Origin: Phorcus lineatus | Taxonomy: Eukaryota > Mollusca > Gastropoda > Trochida > Trochidae | DNA: 64,000 nt | Assembly: GCA_921293015.1 (NCBI GenBank) | Contig: OV121088.1 | Span: forward strand, 25,519,645-25,583,644 | Direction of reading: 5' to 3' | Shown: one piece after another, positions 49,108 through 59,260 of the stretch | Position numbering within the stretch: the first letter of the stretch is position 1 | Layout of the letters: each line of letters begins with the position of its first letter | Notes under the pieces: generated by a model | What the model was told of the DNA's origin: nothing | The model's database searches: none | The model's input: only the letters and a program-made list of their open reading frames with translations | Made by a program: the position numbers and the translations under genes

Positions 49108-51128
49108 GTAACGATCGTTCCCATATTACATGACAATGCTTAAAATAGGACAACATTTATACACTTATTTATATGTAATGCCTAATTAAATTATACGAAC
49201 TAAGTATATATGTTCGTTTGTGACATGTGTGACATCACCAAACTTCGACAAAGACAGCGAGCTCAATGACAAACTGTGTGAAGGAAACCAAAAGCATGCA
49301 CACTCGTTACTTCGAGACACAATATTTCGTTTCCTGTCAGCTTGAGAAACGATCGTTTGTAAAAACAATATAGTTTAATAATGTACAATCATATAATGAA
49401 TAGTAATGGATTTCAGTTTTGGAAAATATGTTTTGAAAGACAAACCGTAATAAAATCCTGATAAACCTTTTTCGTATATTAGCAAATGTTTTCTTTGTGA
49501 ATGATTGTTACGACAGACACGATCACTTTTCTTTGGGTCGTTACATTGGACACCAAATTGAACTGTAATACTAATTATCTGTTTAATTGATTATCTAGAC
49601 GAAATCATTTGATAATTGACAAACAGGTTATTCCTATCAAATGGTTTCAAAACTATCAATGACAAAAAACTCGGTGAATAACAACACAAGTAAATTAAAA
49701 TTTGGCTTTTTGAGAATGGTTAGCTGTGACTTTTCGGATTATTATTATTCAGCAAGTTGAAAACCATTTATATTTTAGGATGATACTTTTAAAGCTATGA
49801 ATAACTAACTTCAATGTCTTTGTTTGTATTTATACTCGTTATATGGTGCTAGAAGTTTATATTTATGAGGGAAAAGATACATTTTGAACGTTACAAAGGA
49901 CACCAAAGCAAATATAAGATATATTTTGAATGTTACTGTGGACACCACAAACATGTTTAATGTAACAAGCGTTACAGATATTTGCTTTTTGTGACTTTGT
50001 ATCTATTTATAGTAACTTTGAACATTAATTAAGATATCAAAATACGATTAGACAATATTAAGGTTTATATTGATCCCCTGGAAGTTACAATTTCTTAAAA
50101 ATTTGAATGGTTATTTCGCAGGTTACATGTGGACACAAAGTTTAACGTTGCTGAAATGCATTTAGAAGTTAACATGTAACAAGCGTTACCAATATTTAAA
50201 ATTTAAAGTTTATGGCTGATAACATGTAGTACATTTATTTGAACATCAAAAGAGCATCATCCAGTCTAACTATTAGCAATTCTATGAAACCAGTAATATT
50301 ATACTTATACTTAGATTCACCAATTAGCGTTTGCTTGTTACAAAAGACACCAAGGCCGAAAATATTTATAAAATGGTTTATCCGCATAGTTTACAAAGAT
50401 GTTAAATCTCAAATATATCACAAAAACAAACTGCTAAAGTATTTTCGTCGATATATTCAAGTGTTCGTGACATATTGTATTTTCCATAGATAGAAGTTTT
50501 ATAAACATATTTTGGAAGGATATATGTGCAGAGTTTAAAAAAGGGAAACAATATTTAGATTGTACTCATTTAGAGGGAAATATACATGTGAAGCAATAAG
50601 ACCCACGATAATAAGGACCACCTTCATACTGTCCACTAACAGAATTAAAGTCCATCATCTATTATATCAAAGATTGATCATACATTCTAATAAAGCACTC
50701 TTGAGTTAATAGGGGACCGGTGGGATATGTCATCTTCTGATGACTCTTGTTTTATTATGACAAAACTGAAAAACAGACGTGATTTCATCACCACCACCCC
50801 CCATTTTCTTTTCTTTGTAAAAATTTTATTTTTTGAAATTTAAAGTCATAATTATCAACAAAAATGGTGGAACTATGTACCTACTTACCTGATTCTTAGT
50901 TTATTGTCACCCCATGAGCTTTGTTTTCACAAAAAAACACTTGTTTATCATATTTTAGAAAATACAGAATTTTGCAAATTTCCCTGGTATTGAGGCCAGA
51001 GAATGCCACCGGTACTCAAGCAACTTATAACCCAAAAAATCAGGGGTGTACCAAGCAAGTTTAAAAAAATATTTCCAGTATGTAAAGGGTTAAGAAAGAT
51101 AATTTTGATTTTAAATTTATTTCTTCAG

Positions 51129-54100
51129 GACAAAGGCGCCGATCTCATCGATCAAGTGTGCCACTATGTGAAGTACTTGGAGTGCATAAGAAAAAAGACA
51201 ATTCTGTCAGTTCCAATAAGCAAAGAATGCTGGATTATAGGAAAAGAATAAAGGAAAACCCAGACATGTACAAAACATATTTGGAATACAATAGGGAACG
51301 AAACAGGTCTTACAGAGCAAACTTATCCAATGAACAAAGAGACAAGCAAAGGAAAACAACAAGAGAAAGAGTTGCCAATTGGCGAAAGAAAAGACAGAAG
51401 GAATTAGAAGAAGGCCAGCATCAAAGTGATGTATCAGGAAAGAAAACAATCCCTAAAACAAGGCACAAGGTTAAGACAACCCGGGAAAAGTGGAAAACAT
51501 GTAAACAAAAGCAGAGAGAGAGCATGACACCTCAAAGGAAAAGGAGGATAAACGAGCGGAGACGACAACTGTACGCTCTCAAAAAAGAAGCGAACGCTCT
51601 CCAAAAAAAAGCGAACGGAACTAAATCTACCGAAGTTAATAGTGAAAAGAATGTTGGGTACTCAAAGGATGCAGAGCGAAAAGCCGTGTACAGGGCGAGG
51701 AAATCAATTCCCTCATCGCCTCACAAATATGCAAGAGTCGTAGGAAAATTAGCTACGAAAACAACTCCTCGAAAACGCAAGGCTCTTGAAGATGAAGGGA
51801 TTTTGCCACTCTCGAAAAAATTCAAAACCTTTGAGGAAAATATGGGAAAACTGTCCTGTGAATTAAAGACGAACAGAAGAAAGCGGGATAGGCACAACCT
51901 TCAGAGGCGAAGGTTACTGGTAGGAATGATGCCATGGTCCAAGAAAGGCAAAGGGTCAAGGATGGAAAGGAAAGAAAGTGGAGTATCCTGGCGATTTCTT
52001 TCTAAGGCCTCAAAAGTCTCAGGAGTCTGGGATAACAAGCCACGTGTTGGCCTGGATGACGAAACTGTGGAGAAAGTCATAGAATTCTTCAAAAGTCCTG
52101 GCACATCCACATGCTTACCCGAGAAGAAAGCAGTTCAATGTAAAACATTAGAACCGAGACATGTCCTTGAAAAAAGTCTTCAGAAAACCTACAACCAATT
52201 CAGAAAAGAAAATCCAAGTTGTGTTTTAGGCTTTAGTAAATTTGCAGAGCTCAGACCCAAATCAGTCAAGACAATGAAAAGTAACTGTTTGCAAAACTGT
52301 TTGTGTGAATACTGTACAAATATAGAACTTAAAGTCAAGGCAGTAAAGACAGCTACAGCTGGAAGAAAAGAGGACTTTGGATTTAAGGATAAATATGACA
52401 TCAATGAACATTCTCTTTGCTGTAAGGAAGCTGACAATCTTTTCTACAGCAAACAATGCATAAACCGTGTATGTGAGAAGTGTGGCGTTAAACAAGTGGA
52501 AAAGATAACCAAAAAGGCCCTTGCGAACAACAGAACAATGACTTGGAACAGATGGGAAAGTCAAACCTACAATGATGTAAAAACTGGAAAACGAAAGACG
52601 AGAAAGATGCTCCGTTTAAAAAACGATTCTGTAGCAGTTTTCCTGAAAGAGCTGTCAGAAGAAATGGAAACCTTCAGTTTACATCTCCACAATGCCATGT
52701 GGCAACACCATCAATTCAAAGGACTTGTCAAAAATGTTCCGGAAAATTGGGTGATTTTTTGCATGGACTATGCGGAAAATTACACATGCATATACCAAGA
52801 TGAAGCTCAGAGTGCCCATTGGTCACATGACCAGGCAACGCTCTTCTCCATAGTTGCCTACTTCAAATGCACTGTATGCGGACAAAACAGCCACGACAGC
52901 ATCTTGTTTATTTCTGATGATAAATGCCATGACAGTCATGCGGCTCAACATTTCGTGACCATTGCAAATTATCATCTTGCACATGCCCATGGTCTCAAAA
53001 TAGAAAGAGAGATCCATTTCTCGGACGGGGCCGCTAGTCAATTCAAGTCCAAAACTCCATTTGCTGATGTTGCCAACAGTACCAATGATTTTGGATTCCC
53101 AATTGAGAAACACTTTTTTGGTAGTAGGCATGGCAAAGGTCCATGTGATGGAGAGTTTGGTGTTGTCAAAAGAGTGGTGTCTCAGGCAGTTGCAGCAAGA
53201 CGGGCAAGAGTGAGTTCTGCATTAGAATTCTTCGAGTTTGCTGAGGCTGAATTGACCAAAAAAGATGTGAACTGTACAACTCACAAGAACCGCACTTTCT
53301 TCTTTGTTAAAGCAAATGAAATCAACAGAACTCGTCCGGACAGAACAAATATAAAGTCGATTCCTGGAACACGGAAACTGCACTCAATCAAACCATGCAG
53401 AAGTAGCACTTCTGGCATTGCGACAAGGAAATTGAGCTGTTTCTGTACCTCATGTATTCACGAGACTGATGATTCACCTTGCAAGGCTATTGACCATGTG
53501 GATGAGTGGGAAGCCAAGCTTGTGGGAAAAGTTCAAAAGAAACCAAAGGTCAAGGCCAAAAAAGGGAAAAAACCGAAACAAGTAAGAAAGTCCAGAAAGT
53601 CAAAATTGCCTTCAGAGGTGACTCTTTCCTTAACAGATAACACAAGAGAAGAATATTTCTTCAATGTCTTGTCTCGATTACAGAGATGTTCATCATTCGA
53701 TGACTTGCAAGCTGTTTGTCTGCAACTTAAAGATGACAGTGAGTACAAAGGCCTACATCTGAATGTAGATGAACACGTGAACATGGTTGACAATCACCTT
53801 GTTGCTGACAAGTTGGCTCTGAGACTACTCGACAAAGAAAGCCTGCCATTGGGATCTAAGACCGACCTCCCAATCATAGTTACTGGAGATGGTAACTGTC
53901 TGCCAAGAGCCATCAGTGTTGCATGCTTTGGACATGAAAATGCACATGTAGAGATTAGAGTAAGGATTGTGGTTGAATTGGCTACCAACACTAACTACAC
54001 TGACAATACCTACCTCAACAGAGGCATTTCGCTGCCAGACGAGGAAGCTTCCAATTTGAGCAAAACCTACACAATGTTCTCGGACCACTATACTGCTGGT

Positions 54101-54618
54101 GACAAGATAACTCAAATTATGACAGAGAGAATATACAATGCTGAAGTCCTGTCCATCGTGAAAAATGGATCATACATGGGGATTTGGCAGCTTTTTTCAG
54201 CAGCTTCTGTTGTAGGTACCAAAATCCTGTCAGTCTACCCAAAGCATGGCGACAAAGTTCCTCACATGGTCTTGAATAGACCGATTCTCCCACAAGCACA
54301 ACAGAACATTGGTAAACCTATCATTATCATGTGGACCAGCACTCGTCAAGATCTTTCAAGTCTCAACTGGACACCAAACCATTTTGTTCTAGTTATTGCT
54401 CAACACAAAGAGGAGACTGGAATGAACTTAATAGATGACGTATGTGCCATGTTCTCACCAAACATTGATGACGAATCTGCCATGTTCTCACCAAACATTG
54501 ATGACGAATCTGCCATGTTCTCACCAAACTTTGATGACGAATCTGCCATGTTCTCACCAAACATTGATGTGTCACTCACTCACTCACTCATCGATGGTAT
54601 TCTGGATTCTTTGATTAA
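51129..54618 (+). CDS. DDE-type integrase/transposase fused to OTU-like protease, exon 2 (main exon)
   Basis: Encodes about 1163 residues (model residues 17-1180). In order: a strongly basic N-terminus with repeated Y.R.R-type and R..R.KRQ segments to about residue 300 (nuclear targeting, DNA binding likely); a Cys cluster at about 403-467 (NCLQNCLCEYC and CEKC); an RNase-H-like catalytic domain with D563 in CMDYAENYTCIY, D649 in HFSDGAASQFKSK and D690/E692 in HGKGPCDGEFGVVKR; a second Cys knot near 783 (CFCTSC); a Lys-rich linker at about 822-845; an OTU-like domain with D937/C940 in GDGNCLPRA and H1101 in NHFVLV; then four 11-residue repeats. The FSDG...HGKGPCDG pattern is one I know from many unnamed invertebrate proteins. 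Acceptor TTCTTCAG, donor GTAAGT, phase 1 in and 2 out. Likely acts in the nucleus as the element's transposase. Confidence 0.85.
54445..54569 (+). repeat. 33-bp coding repeat (11 residues, four copies)
   Basis: Units start at 54445, 54478, 54511 and 54544 (last one partial) and encode AMFSPNIDDES with one I-to-F change. The repeat is in frame near the end of exon 2. It gives an acidic Phe/Asp-rich tail. The near-identical DNA indicates recent slippage. Confidence 0.95.
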
Positions 54619-54869
54619 GTAAGTATGAGAACCCAACAATATAAAAATTTAAATTATTTTGTCCCATGATGTTTGTTATCTTCTCAAAAGATTCTTACAA
54701 AATAAGTACCTAAAATTGAATTTGACTATTTAGTTGCCTTGAATAGTAAAGCAGTGACTTTCAATTGATTTAATTAACTTCTAACTGAAAGGTACCAGTT
54801 CAAAAGATGACAAAAGTTATATAACACATTACACATGAATATGATTTTATCAATAGCTTTCTTATTCAG

Positions 54870-54959
54870 TGACGAGACTATGGACTGTTCTCACGCTGAG
54901 GGAAATGTGTTGGTTGTTCCCAGCGTAGTAGCAGATGATGAGAAAAGAGAACCAGACTC
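54870..54959 (+). CDS. DDE/OTU transposon gene, exon 3
   Basis: A 90-nt exon in phase 2 on both sides (acceptor CTTATTCAG, donor GTAAGT). It encodes DETMDCSHAEGNVLVVPSV, then VADDEKREPD. Its second half and the following intron are the same as in exons 4-6, while its first half differs, so it is the unit from which the tandem copies grew or a recombinant of them. Confidence 0.72.
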
Positions 54960-55062
54960 GTAAGTTTGAATTAAACTGTCACTTTAAGTTTAATCTTTCA
55001 TCTCAAGTTCTCAACTACTCTTCATTAAACTACAAGTACATATAAACATTTATGTTGTACAG

Positions 55063-55152
55063 TGGCGGCAATGGAGGGTTGGCACCAGTCAAAACGGCTG
55101 TCGACGATGTTCCCAGCGCAGTAGCAGATGATGAGAAAAGAGAACCAGACTC
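55063..55152 (+). CDS. DDE/OTU transposon gene, exon 4 (tandem duplicate)
   Basis: 90 nt, phase 2 to 2. It encodes SGGNGGLAPVKTAVDDVPSA, then VADDEKREPD. Acceptor TTGTACAG, donor GTAAGT. Nearly identical to exons 5 and 6. Confidence 0.72.
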
Positions 55153-55255
55153 GTAAGTTTGAATTAAACTGTCACTTTAAGTTTAATCTTTCATCTCAAG
55201 TTCTCAACTACTCTTCATTAAACTACAAGTACATATAAACATTTATGTTGTACAG

Positions 55256-55345
55256 TGGCGGCAATGGAGGGTTGGCACCAGTCAAAACGGCTGTCGACGA
55301 TGTTCCCAGCGCAGTAGCAGATGATGAGAAAAGAGAACCAGACTC
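55256..55345 (+). CDS. DDE/OTU transposon gene, exon 5 (tandem duplicate)
   Basis: Same 90-nt exon as exon 4, 193 bp downstream, with the same Ala in VPSAVADD. The preceding intron is a copy of the one before exon 4. Confidence 0.72.
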
Positions 55346-55449
55346 GTAAGTTTGAAGTAAACTGTCACTTTAATCTTTTATCTTTCATCTCAAGTTCTCA
55401 ACTACTCTTCATTAAACTACAAGTACATATAAACATTTATGTTGTACAG

Positions 55450-55539
55450 TGGCGGCAATGGAGGGTTGGCACCAGTCAAAACGGCTGTCGACGATGTTCC
55501 CAGCGTAGTAGCAGATGATGAGAAAAGAGAACCAGACTC
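55450..55539 (+). CDS. DDE/OTU transposon gene, exon 6 (tandem duplicate)
   Basis: Third copy of the 90-nt exon, 194 bp further on. It has Val in VPSVVADD like exon 3, a mosaic pattern suggesting exchange among units. Donor GTAAGT leaves phase 2, which does not match the phase-0 exon at 55671. Confidence 0.7.
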
Positions 55540-55670
55540 GTAAGTTTGAAGTAAACTGTCACTTTAATCTTTTATCTTATTATCTTTTATTTGAAAAGAT
55601 ACACATATAAGAGGAATCAACCTTGGTCAGAGTATTCTGGGGATAATTTGTGATTTTCTCCCTGTACCAG

Positions 55671-55847
55671 TATTCATTAGGGGATATCTTGGTACATCAA
55701 TTTGTAAACATCCGCAAATACCTGCCCAAAGTGATCCCTGTGTTAGGCAAGCATTTATTTGGAATTCACCCAGTTTCATCTGTGGATAGATACCCCAGTG
55801 GAGAATACATTTTGGTCAAACATGGCAATGACTTACTCCCTGCAGTT
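55671..55847 (+). CDS. probable exon 7 (59 codons), phase conflict with exon 6
   Basis: Acceptor CCCTGTACCAG, donor GTAAGT, phase 0 to 0. It encodes YSLGDILVHQFVNIRKYLPK, then a block ending GEYILVKHGNDLLPAV. That segment looks like beta strands of a small chromatin-reader or Tudor/PWWP-like barrel, but I do not recognise a family. It joins exon 8 in frame. From exon 6 it would be read in the wrong frame and stop at once. Either an indel has broken this copy, another exon is missed, or exons 7-9 belong to a second transcript. Confidence 0.5.
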
Positions 55848-56277
55848 GTAAGTAGCATCACGGTATTAGTTCCGTTTGTTTACTTTCATCACTGGTTTCT
55901 TTGGTTATGTTAACCTATTTTATATGCGTTCAACAGTTCCATGTTCCATTTTGCATTAATAAGATTAATAAGAGACAATACAACTCCAAATTTGTTGTGA
56001 GTGATTTCTTATGTTGATTTCAATTTGTGAATGCAATTCTTTTTTTGTCTTTCCCTAAAGGATACCTGTTGATTTACAACTTTTGACTTGTGTTTCTCTC
56101 AAAAATTGTTCATACAATTCTTCTATGTACCTATTTGTAAAAAAGATGACAGATCATTAGGGTATTGATAATAATATTTACAATCCAGATACATAACATT
56201 TAGATATCATCAATTGACAAACTGAAATTAAATATTTTATTTTATTCATGATGTTTATACTTTTCTTTCAATTACAG

Positions 56278-56433
56278 GTTTGTAATTGGCCAATGGTCAA
56301 CTATTATTCAAAAAAGAAGACTCATTGGGTCTTCAACTCTTTGACCTATGGGGTGTTGAAGGAAGATGTTGTCAGAAAACTGCCACCACCAGACATCAAG
56401 ATGATCGGTGCTCGGCTCTACTATACATTTCAG
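56278..56433 (+). CDS. probable exon 8 (52 codons)
   Basis: Acceptor TTCAATTACAG, main donor GTTTAC, phase 0 to 0. It encodes VCNWPMVNYYSKKKTHWVFN, then SLTYGVLKEDVVRKLPPP. It directly continues exon 7. A weaker internal donor GTGCTC after 56407 would leave phase 1 and fit exon 9. Confidence 0.5.
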
Positions 56434-56559
56434 GTTTACTGTCGTTTTAACCTTAAGAACAGTAATTTGTAAACGAAAATAATAATTAATAATTTCAACT
56501 AACACTGCCTTTTCGTTGCAATATTTATTACAATACAATGTCGTCCTGTTTCTTTTCAG

Positions 56560-56621
56560 ATATAAAAGTTGACGAGGAGGTGGAGGAATTTCGGATCCTG
56601 AATGCACCAAGATTGAAATAG
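56560..56621 (+). CDS. possible terminal exon 9
   Basis: Acceptor TGTTTCTTTTCAG. In the frame reached only from the alternative donor at 56408 it encodes DIKVDEEVEEFRILNAPRLK and a TAG at 56619-56621. From the stronger exon 8 donor it reads Ile then stop. Acidic, short, unrecognised. Confidence 0.35.
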
Positions 56622-57152
56622 ATTTATCATCCAAAACTAGCTCTCACAGTAGCTATCGCTACAATCAAATCGACTTGGTGCTTATACATCATCAGTTAAT
56701 GATGTCACAATGCTTTGATGTTTTTATTGTTGGAGTGTACAATGATCATGGATATTGTGTACATGTATGTATTTAATTCTTGGATTTTAACAAAACGAAC
56801 AGATCTAGGAATTTCAAGATATGAGTTGTTCATTACATGTTGATTTGAGTAAATGTTTGTTCAGGCATGGTTTAAATATATAAGAATAGAATGTTCTCAT
56901 CCTGAATATTCACAACATAATGGGCTTTACTTTTCAGTTGACTTCTACAGCTCAAAAGGTGGAACCAATTAATTAGAGTAACCAACTAGGTACGAGTGAA
57001 AATTTTCCGTAATCACTTGTACTGAGTTGGTTATTTAATATATATTTTACCCATTTTGTAATTAAATTGGACGAATACTCTTGATTATATGTTCATATTG
57101 TTGTGTTTGGCGGTCTCTAAAGAGGATTTGTCGCTATGGTACCATCAGATAT
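56622..57152. other. 3' region of the transposon, no gene
   Basis: AT-rich sequence between the last possible exon and the right motif array. No ORF of interest was seen. Confidence 0.4.
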
Positions 57153-57726
57153 ATTAGGACACCATGTAACAAGCGTTTCATGGTGTCCTAATATGATTGT
57201 TTTTCCTATCGCAATGTCTTCAAGGTTCAAATAGATTACTCTTCTGAATCATAAAAATGTGTTGTTGAGTTGTAGTGTAGTTAGTCCTGTTTATAAATTG
57301 TAAGATCATCACAGAAATTAGGACACCATGTAACAAGCGTTACATGGTGTCCAATGTAACAGGAGTAACAGGATTATGAATTTTGCTCAATTACGATGCC
57401 AGATATCATTGATTTCCTCATCCTGTTTTGGATATATGTCTGTCAATAGAATGTTTAATTACTATTCATTGATTCTATGTCAATTCTTTAAAATAAATGA
57501 TTTAAACTGAATGTTTGTACCTCGTCAAAGTGCCCAGATTCTGGACTACAGATGAAATGGCTTTAACATTTAATCCTTTCAAAACATGGGGGAAAAGTGT
57601 TTTCACTTTGATAACAAACTACTAATTGTGTAATTTACTGCAAAAAAATCAACAAATTGAAATCATATTTTCATACGGTTACATTAAAATGGACACCATG
57701 TAACAAGCGTTACATTTTGGACACCT
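57153..57726 (+). promoter_or_regulatory. right subterminal motif array
   Basis: Three elaborate copies. At 57153-57192, GTAACAAGCGTTTC is flanked on both sides by ATTAGGACACCAT and its mirror image, making a 40-bp palindrome. At 57321-57352, GTAACAAGCGTTAC is flanked by GGACACCAT and ATGGTGTCC, with two more TGTAACAGG-like half-sites after it. At 57679-57726, GTTAC, GGACACCA, GTAACAAGCGTTAC and GGACACC follow one another. The same motifs occur in the left array. Confidence 0.8.
57692..57714 (-). repeat. right terminal inverted repeat of the transposon
   Basis: GGACACCAT-GTAACAAGCGTTAC, the inverted counterpart of 48721-48744. A further GGACACC just outside (57720-57726) makes the exact end uncertain. 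Confidence 0.65.
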
Positions 57727-57727
57727 G

Positions 57728-59260
57728 CTTTTTCAAACCTGTATATTTTGTTCCCATGTCAATAAGTTATCTTCAAGTCTTAAGATACTGAAAGAATAAC
57801 CATTTATACATAATACAAACCATTTATATTTGGAAATTTTATTATTCTAAAATAGAACCTATGTGTCCCACATTAGCTGACCACATTCATGGAAACACCC
57901 ACAAATGATTTTTGCAACAGAAAATGTTACTCCTAGAACAGTAGTAAAGAAAATGTTATTAGATTCTTCTAGGTCAGTAGCCTGTTTGTTTATTATTCCA
58001 GACTGATTGTAGCACTGGTATTTACTATATGGCAGGTAAATTGTATCTTCTCTATAGACTGACAGTACATCTGCTATCAAAGTAAATAGACCACTATCAA
58101 TTTACTTTCTACGTTTGTTTGAGACAGTTTGCAAGGCACAATTCATTGCTTGGTTGCTTTGCAATGCAGTCAGTCTTGAAATGATATATATATGCTCTCT
58201 GTAGGCTGACAGAACAGAGACTGTCAATTTACTTTGCTAGTAGTAGTTGCTTTGTGATGCAGTAAAAGTTGAAATGTTTCGTCCCTTGATATTCTAAACA
58301 CTTGTTTTGATGTTGCGTCTCCTGAATCATCTTGTTCTGTCTTCGTAAGAAACAGCTGCCATTTTCAACTTTGAATTTCTCTTACAAATTGGTCGAATTC
58401 ATATGTTTTAAGTCAAGTGATATTGACAGTAATAGAATAATAGTTGTAGAACTTACAATTCGCCTCAACCCGTCGCCTCAACTTTTATTTGAAATAAAGG
58501 ATAATTTTTTAACCTTGCTGTTGTAGATTGGGAAGCTCTTATGGCTAAGTGGTTTGACTTTTGTAATAATTTAGTGAAATTTTTTACTTTATTATAAAGT
58601 GCATGATGGTTTGACTACTATTTCTTTTCTAGCTCAGCTATTGAGTCATATTCACCATTATAAATGTTATTTAAGTGAATCAGCCTTAGGTAAAGTTTTA
58701 ACTTGAAATGATAACATGGGCGTGGTCTTATGGTCCTCTTCTCTTTTATCGAAGTCTCTTCATTGATAAAACTATAGGTCATGTCCTCAGAAAATATTTG
58801 GCCTTTCATCCAGATTCATATAGAATATATTTATTCACTTCAGACTCATATCATCACTTTGCAGGGTGCTTTATCAATGTTCTTTATACCAACCTCGAGG
58901 TAGTATGTTTTATTTATGGCGACTATTTTATGTTTTCCTGGCCCATAAACCATGATGACATCTTCAGACTCATTACCAATAATTGCAGGATGCCTCGTCA
59001 GATACATAAATTTGTGATTGCATCTTATTGTAGCTAACATTTCCTGTCTGTTCTGGTTAGGTGGTTTTTCCTTCAAGAGTAGATTTGGAGATAGAACAAT
59101 CTTGGATATTGCCCATAGTCCTTGTCTTCAGTGTCAGAACACCACATAAACCCTGAAGCTTTTTTGTTCTTTTAGAGTGATGTACTTTAGAGTACTATAT
59201 ATACTTTATTCCTAATGTTCTTCAGAATTATTTCAGTGGCATTGTGGAAGTTGCTAGTAT
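57728..59260. other. non-coding flank right of the transposon
   Basis: No gene is recognised. Two loosely repeated blocks near 58045 and 58198 share TCTCT.TAG.CTGACAG.AC. ORFs at 58708-59037 and its antisense are of chance character. Confidence 0.4.

Larger units (their letters stand above)
48846..50352 (+). promoter_or_regulatory. left subterminal motif array
   Basis: Palindromic motif copies: ATAACGATCGTATA (48846), GTAACGATCGTTCA (48926), GTGACGAGCGTTAC (49092), GTAACGATCGTTCC (49108), GAAACGATCGTTTG (about 49346), GTAACAAGCGTTAC (49962 and 50176). Half-site copies of the form GTTAC-N3/4-GGACACCA lie at 49540, 49890, 49932, 50122 (GGACACA) and 50337 (AGACACCA). The first five surround the promoter and exon 1; the rest lie in intron 1. 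Likely recognition sites for the encoded protein (inference). Confidence 0.75.
54914..55575. repeat. 193-bp exon-plus-intron tandem duplication
   Basis: The unit covers a 90-nt exon and its 103-104-nt intron. It repeats at 55063, 55256 and 55450, with half a unit before (54914-55062). Copies differ by only a few bases (for example TTGAATTAAACTG against TTGAAGTAAACTG after the donor). Confidence 0.93.
48720..57727 (+). mobile_element. about 9-kb DNA transposon encoding a DDE + OTU protein (unassigned family)
   Basis: Boundaries are set by imperfect inverted ends: left GTAACGCACGTTAC-ACT-GGTGTCC at 48721-48744, right GGACACCAT-GTAACAAGCGTTAC at 57692-57714. Between them is one spliced + strand gene for a DDE/OTU protein, flanked on both sides by arrays of the same GTAAC-N4-GTTAC and GGACACC motifs. 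I saw neither motif elsewhere in the window. The architecture (transposase-like gene plus multi-copy subterminal motifs) is that of a large DNA transposon (family knowledge). No target-site duplication is evident, so the true ends may lie slightly outside the motifs. It would sit, in sense orientation, in the presumed long INPP5F intron. It does not fit any superfamily I can name with confidence. Confidence 0.75.

Noticed and set aside
51207..54299. Minus-strand ORFs of 60-102 codons opposite the DDE/OTU exon
   Set aside because: They are antisense shadows of a long conserved coding exon with recognisable motifs on the + strand.
54393..54575. Minus-strand ORF with a repeated IRHQCLVRTWQ peptide
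   Set aside because: It is the antisense reading of the 33-bp coding repeat.
48720..57727. Assignment to a KDZ/Zisupton-, piggyBac- or hAT-type element
   Set aside because: The catalytic motif spacing, the GTAAC/GGACACC ends and the lack of an evident target-site duplication do not match what I know of those groups; a profile search would be needed to decide.
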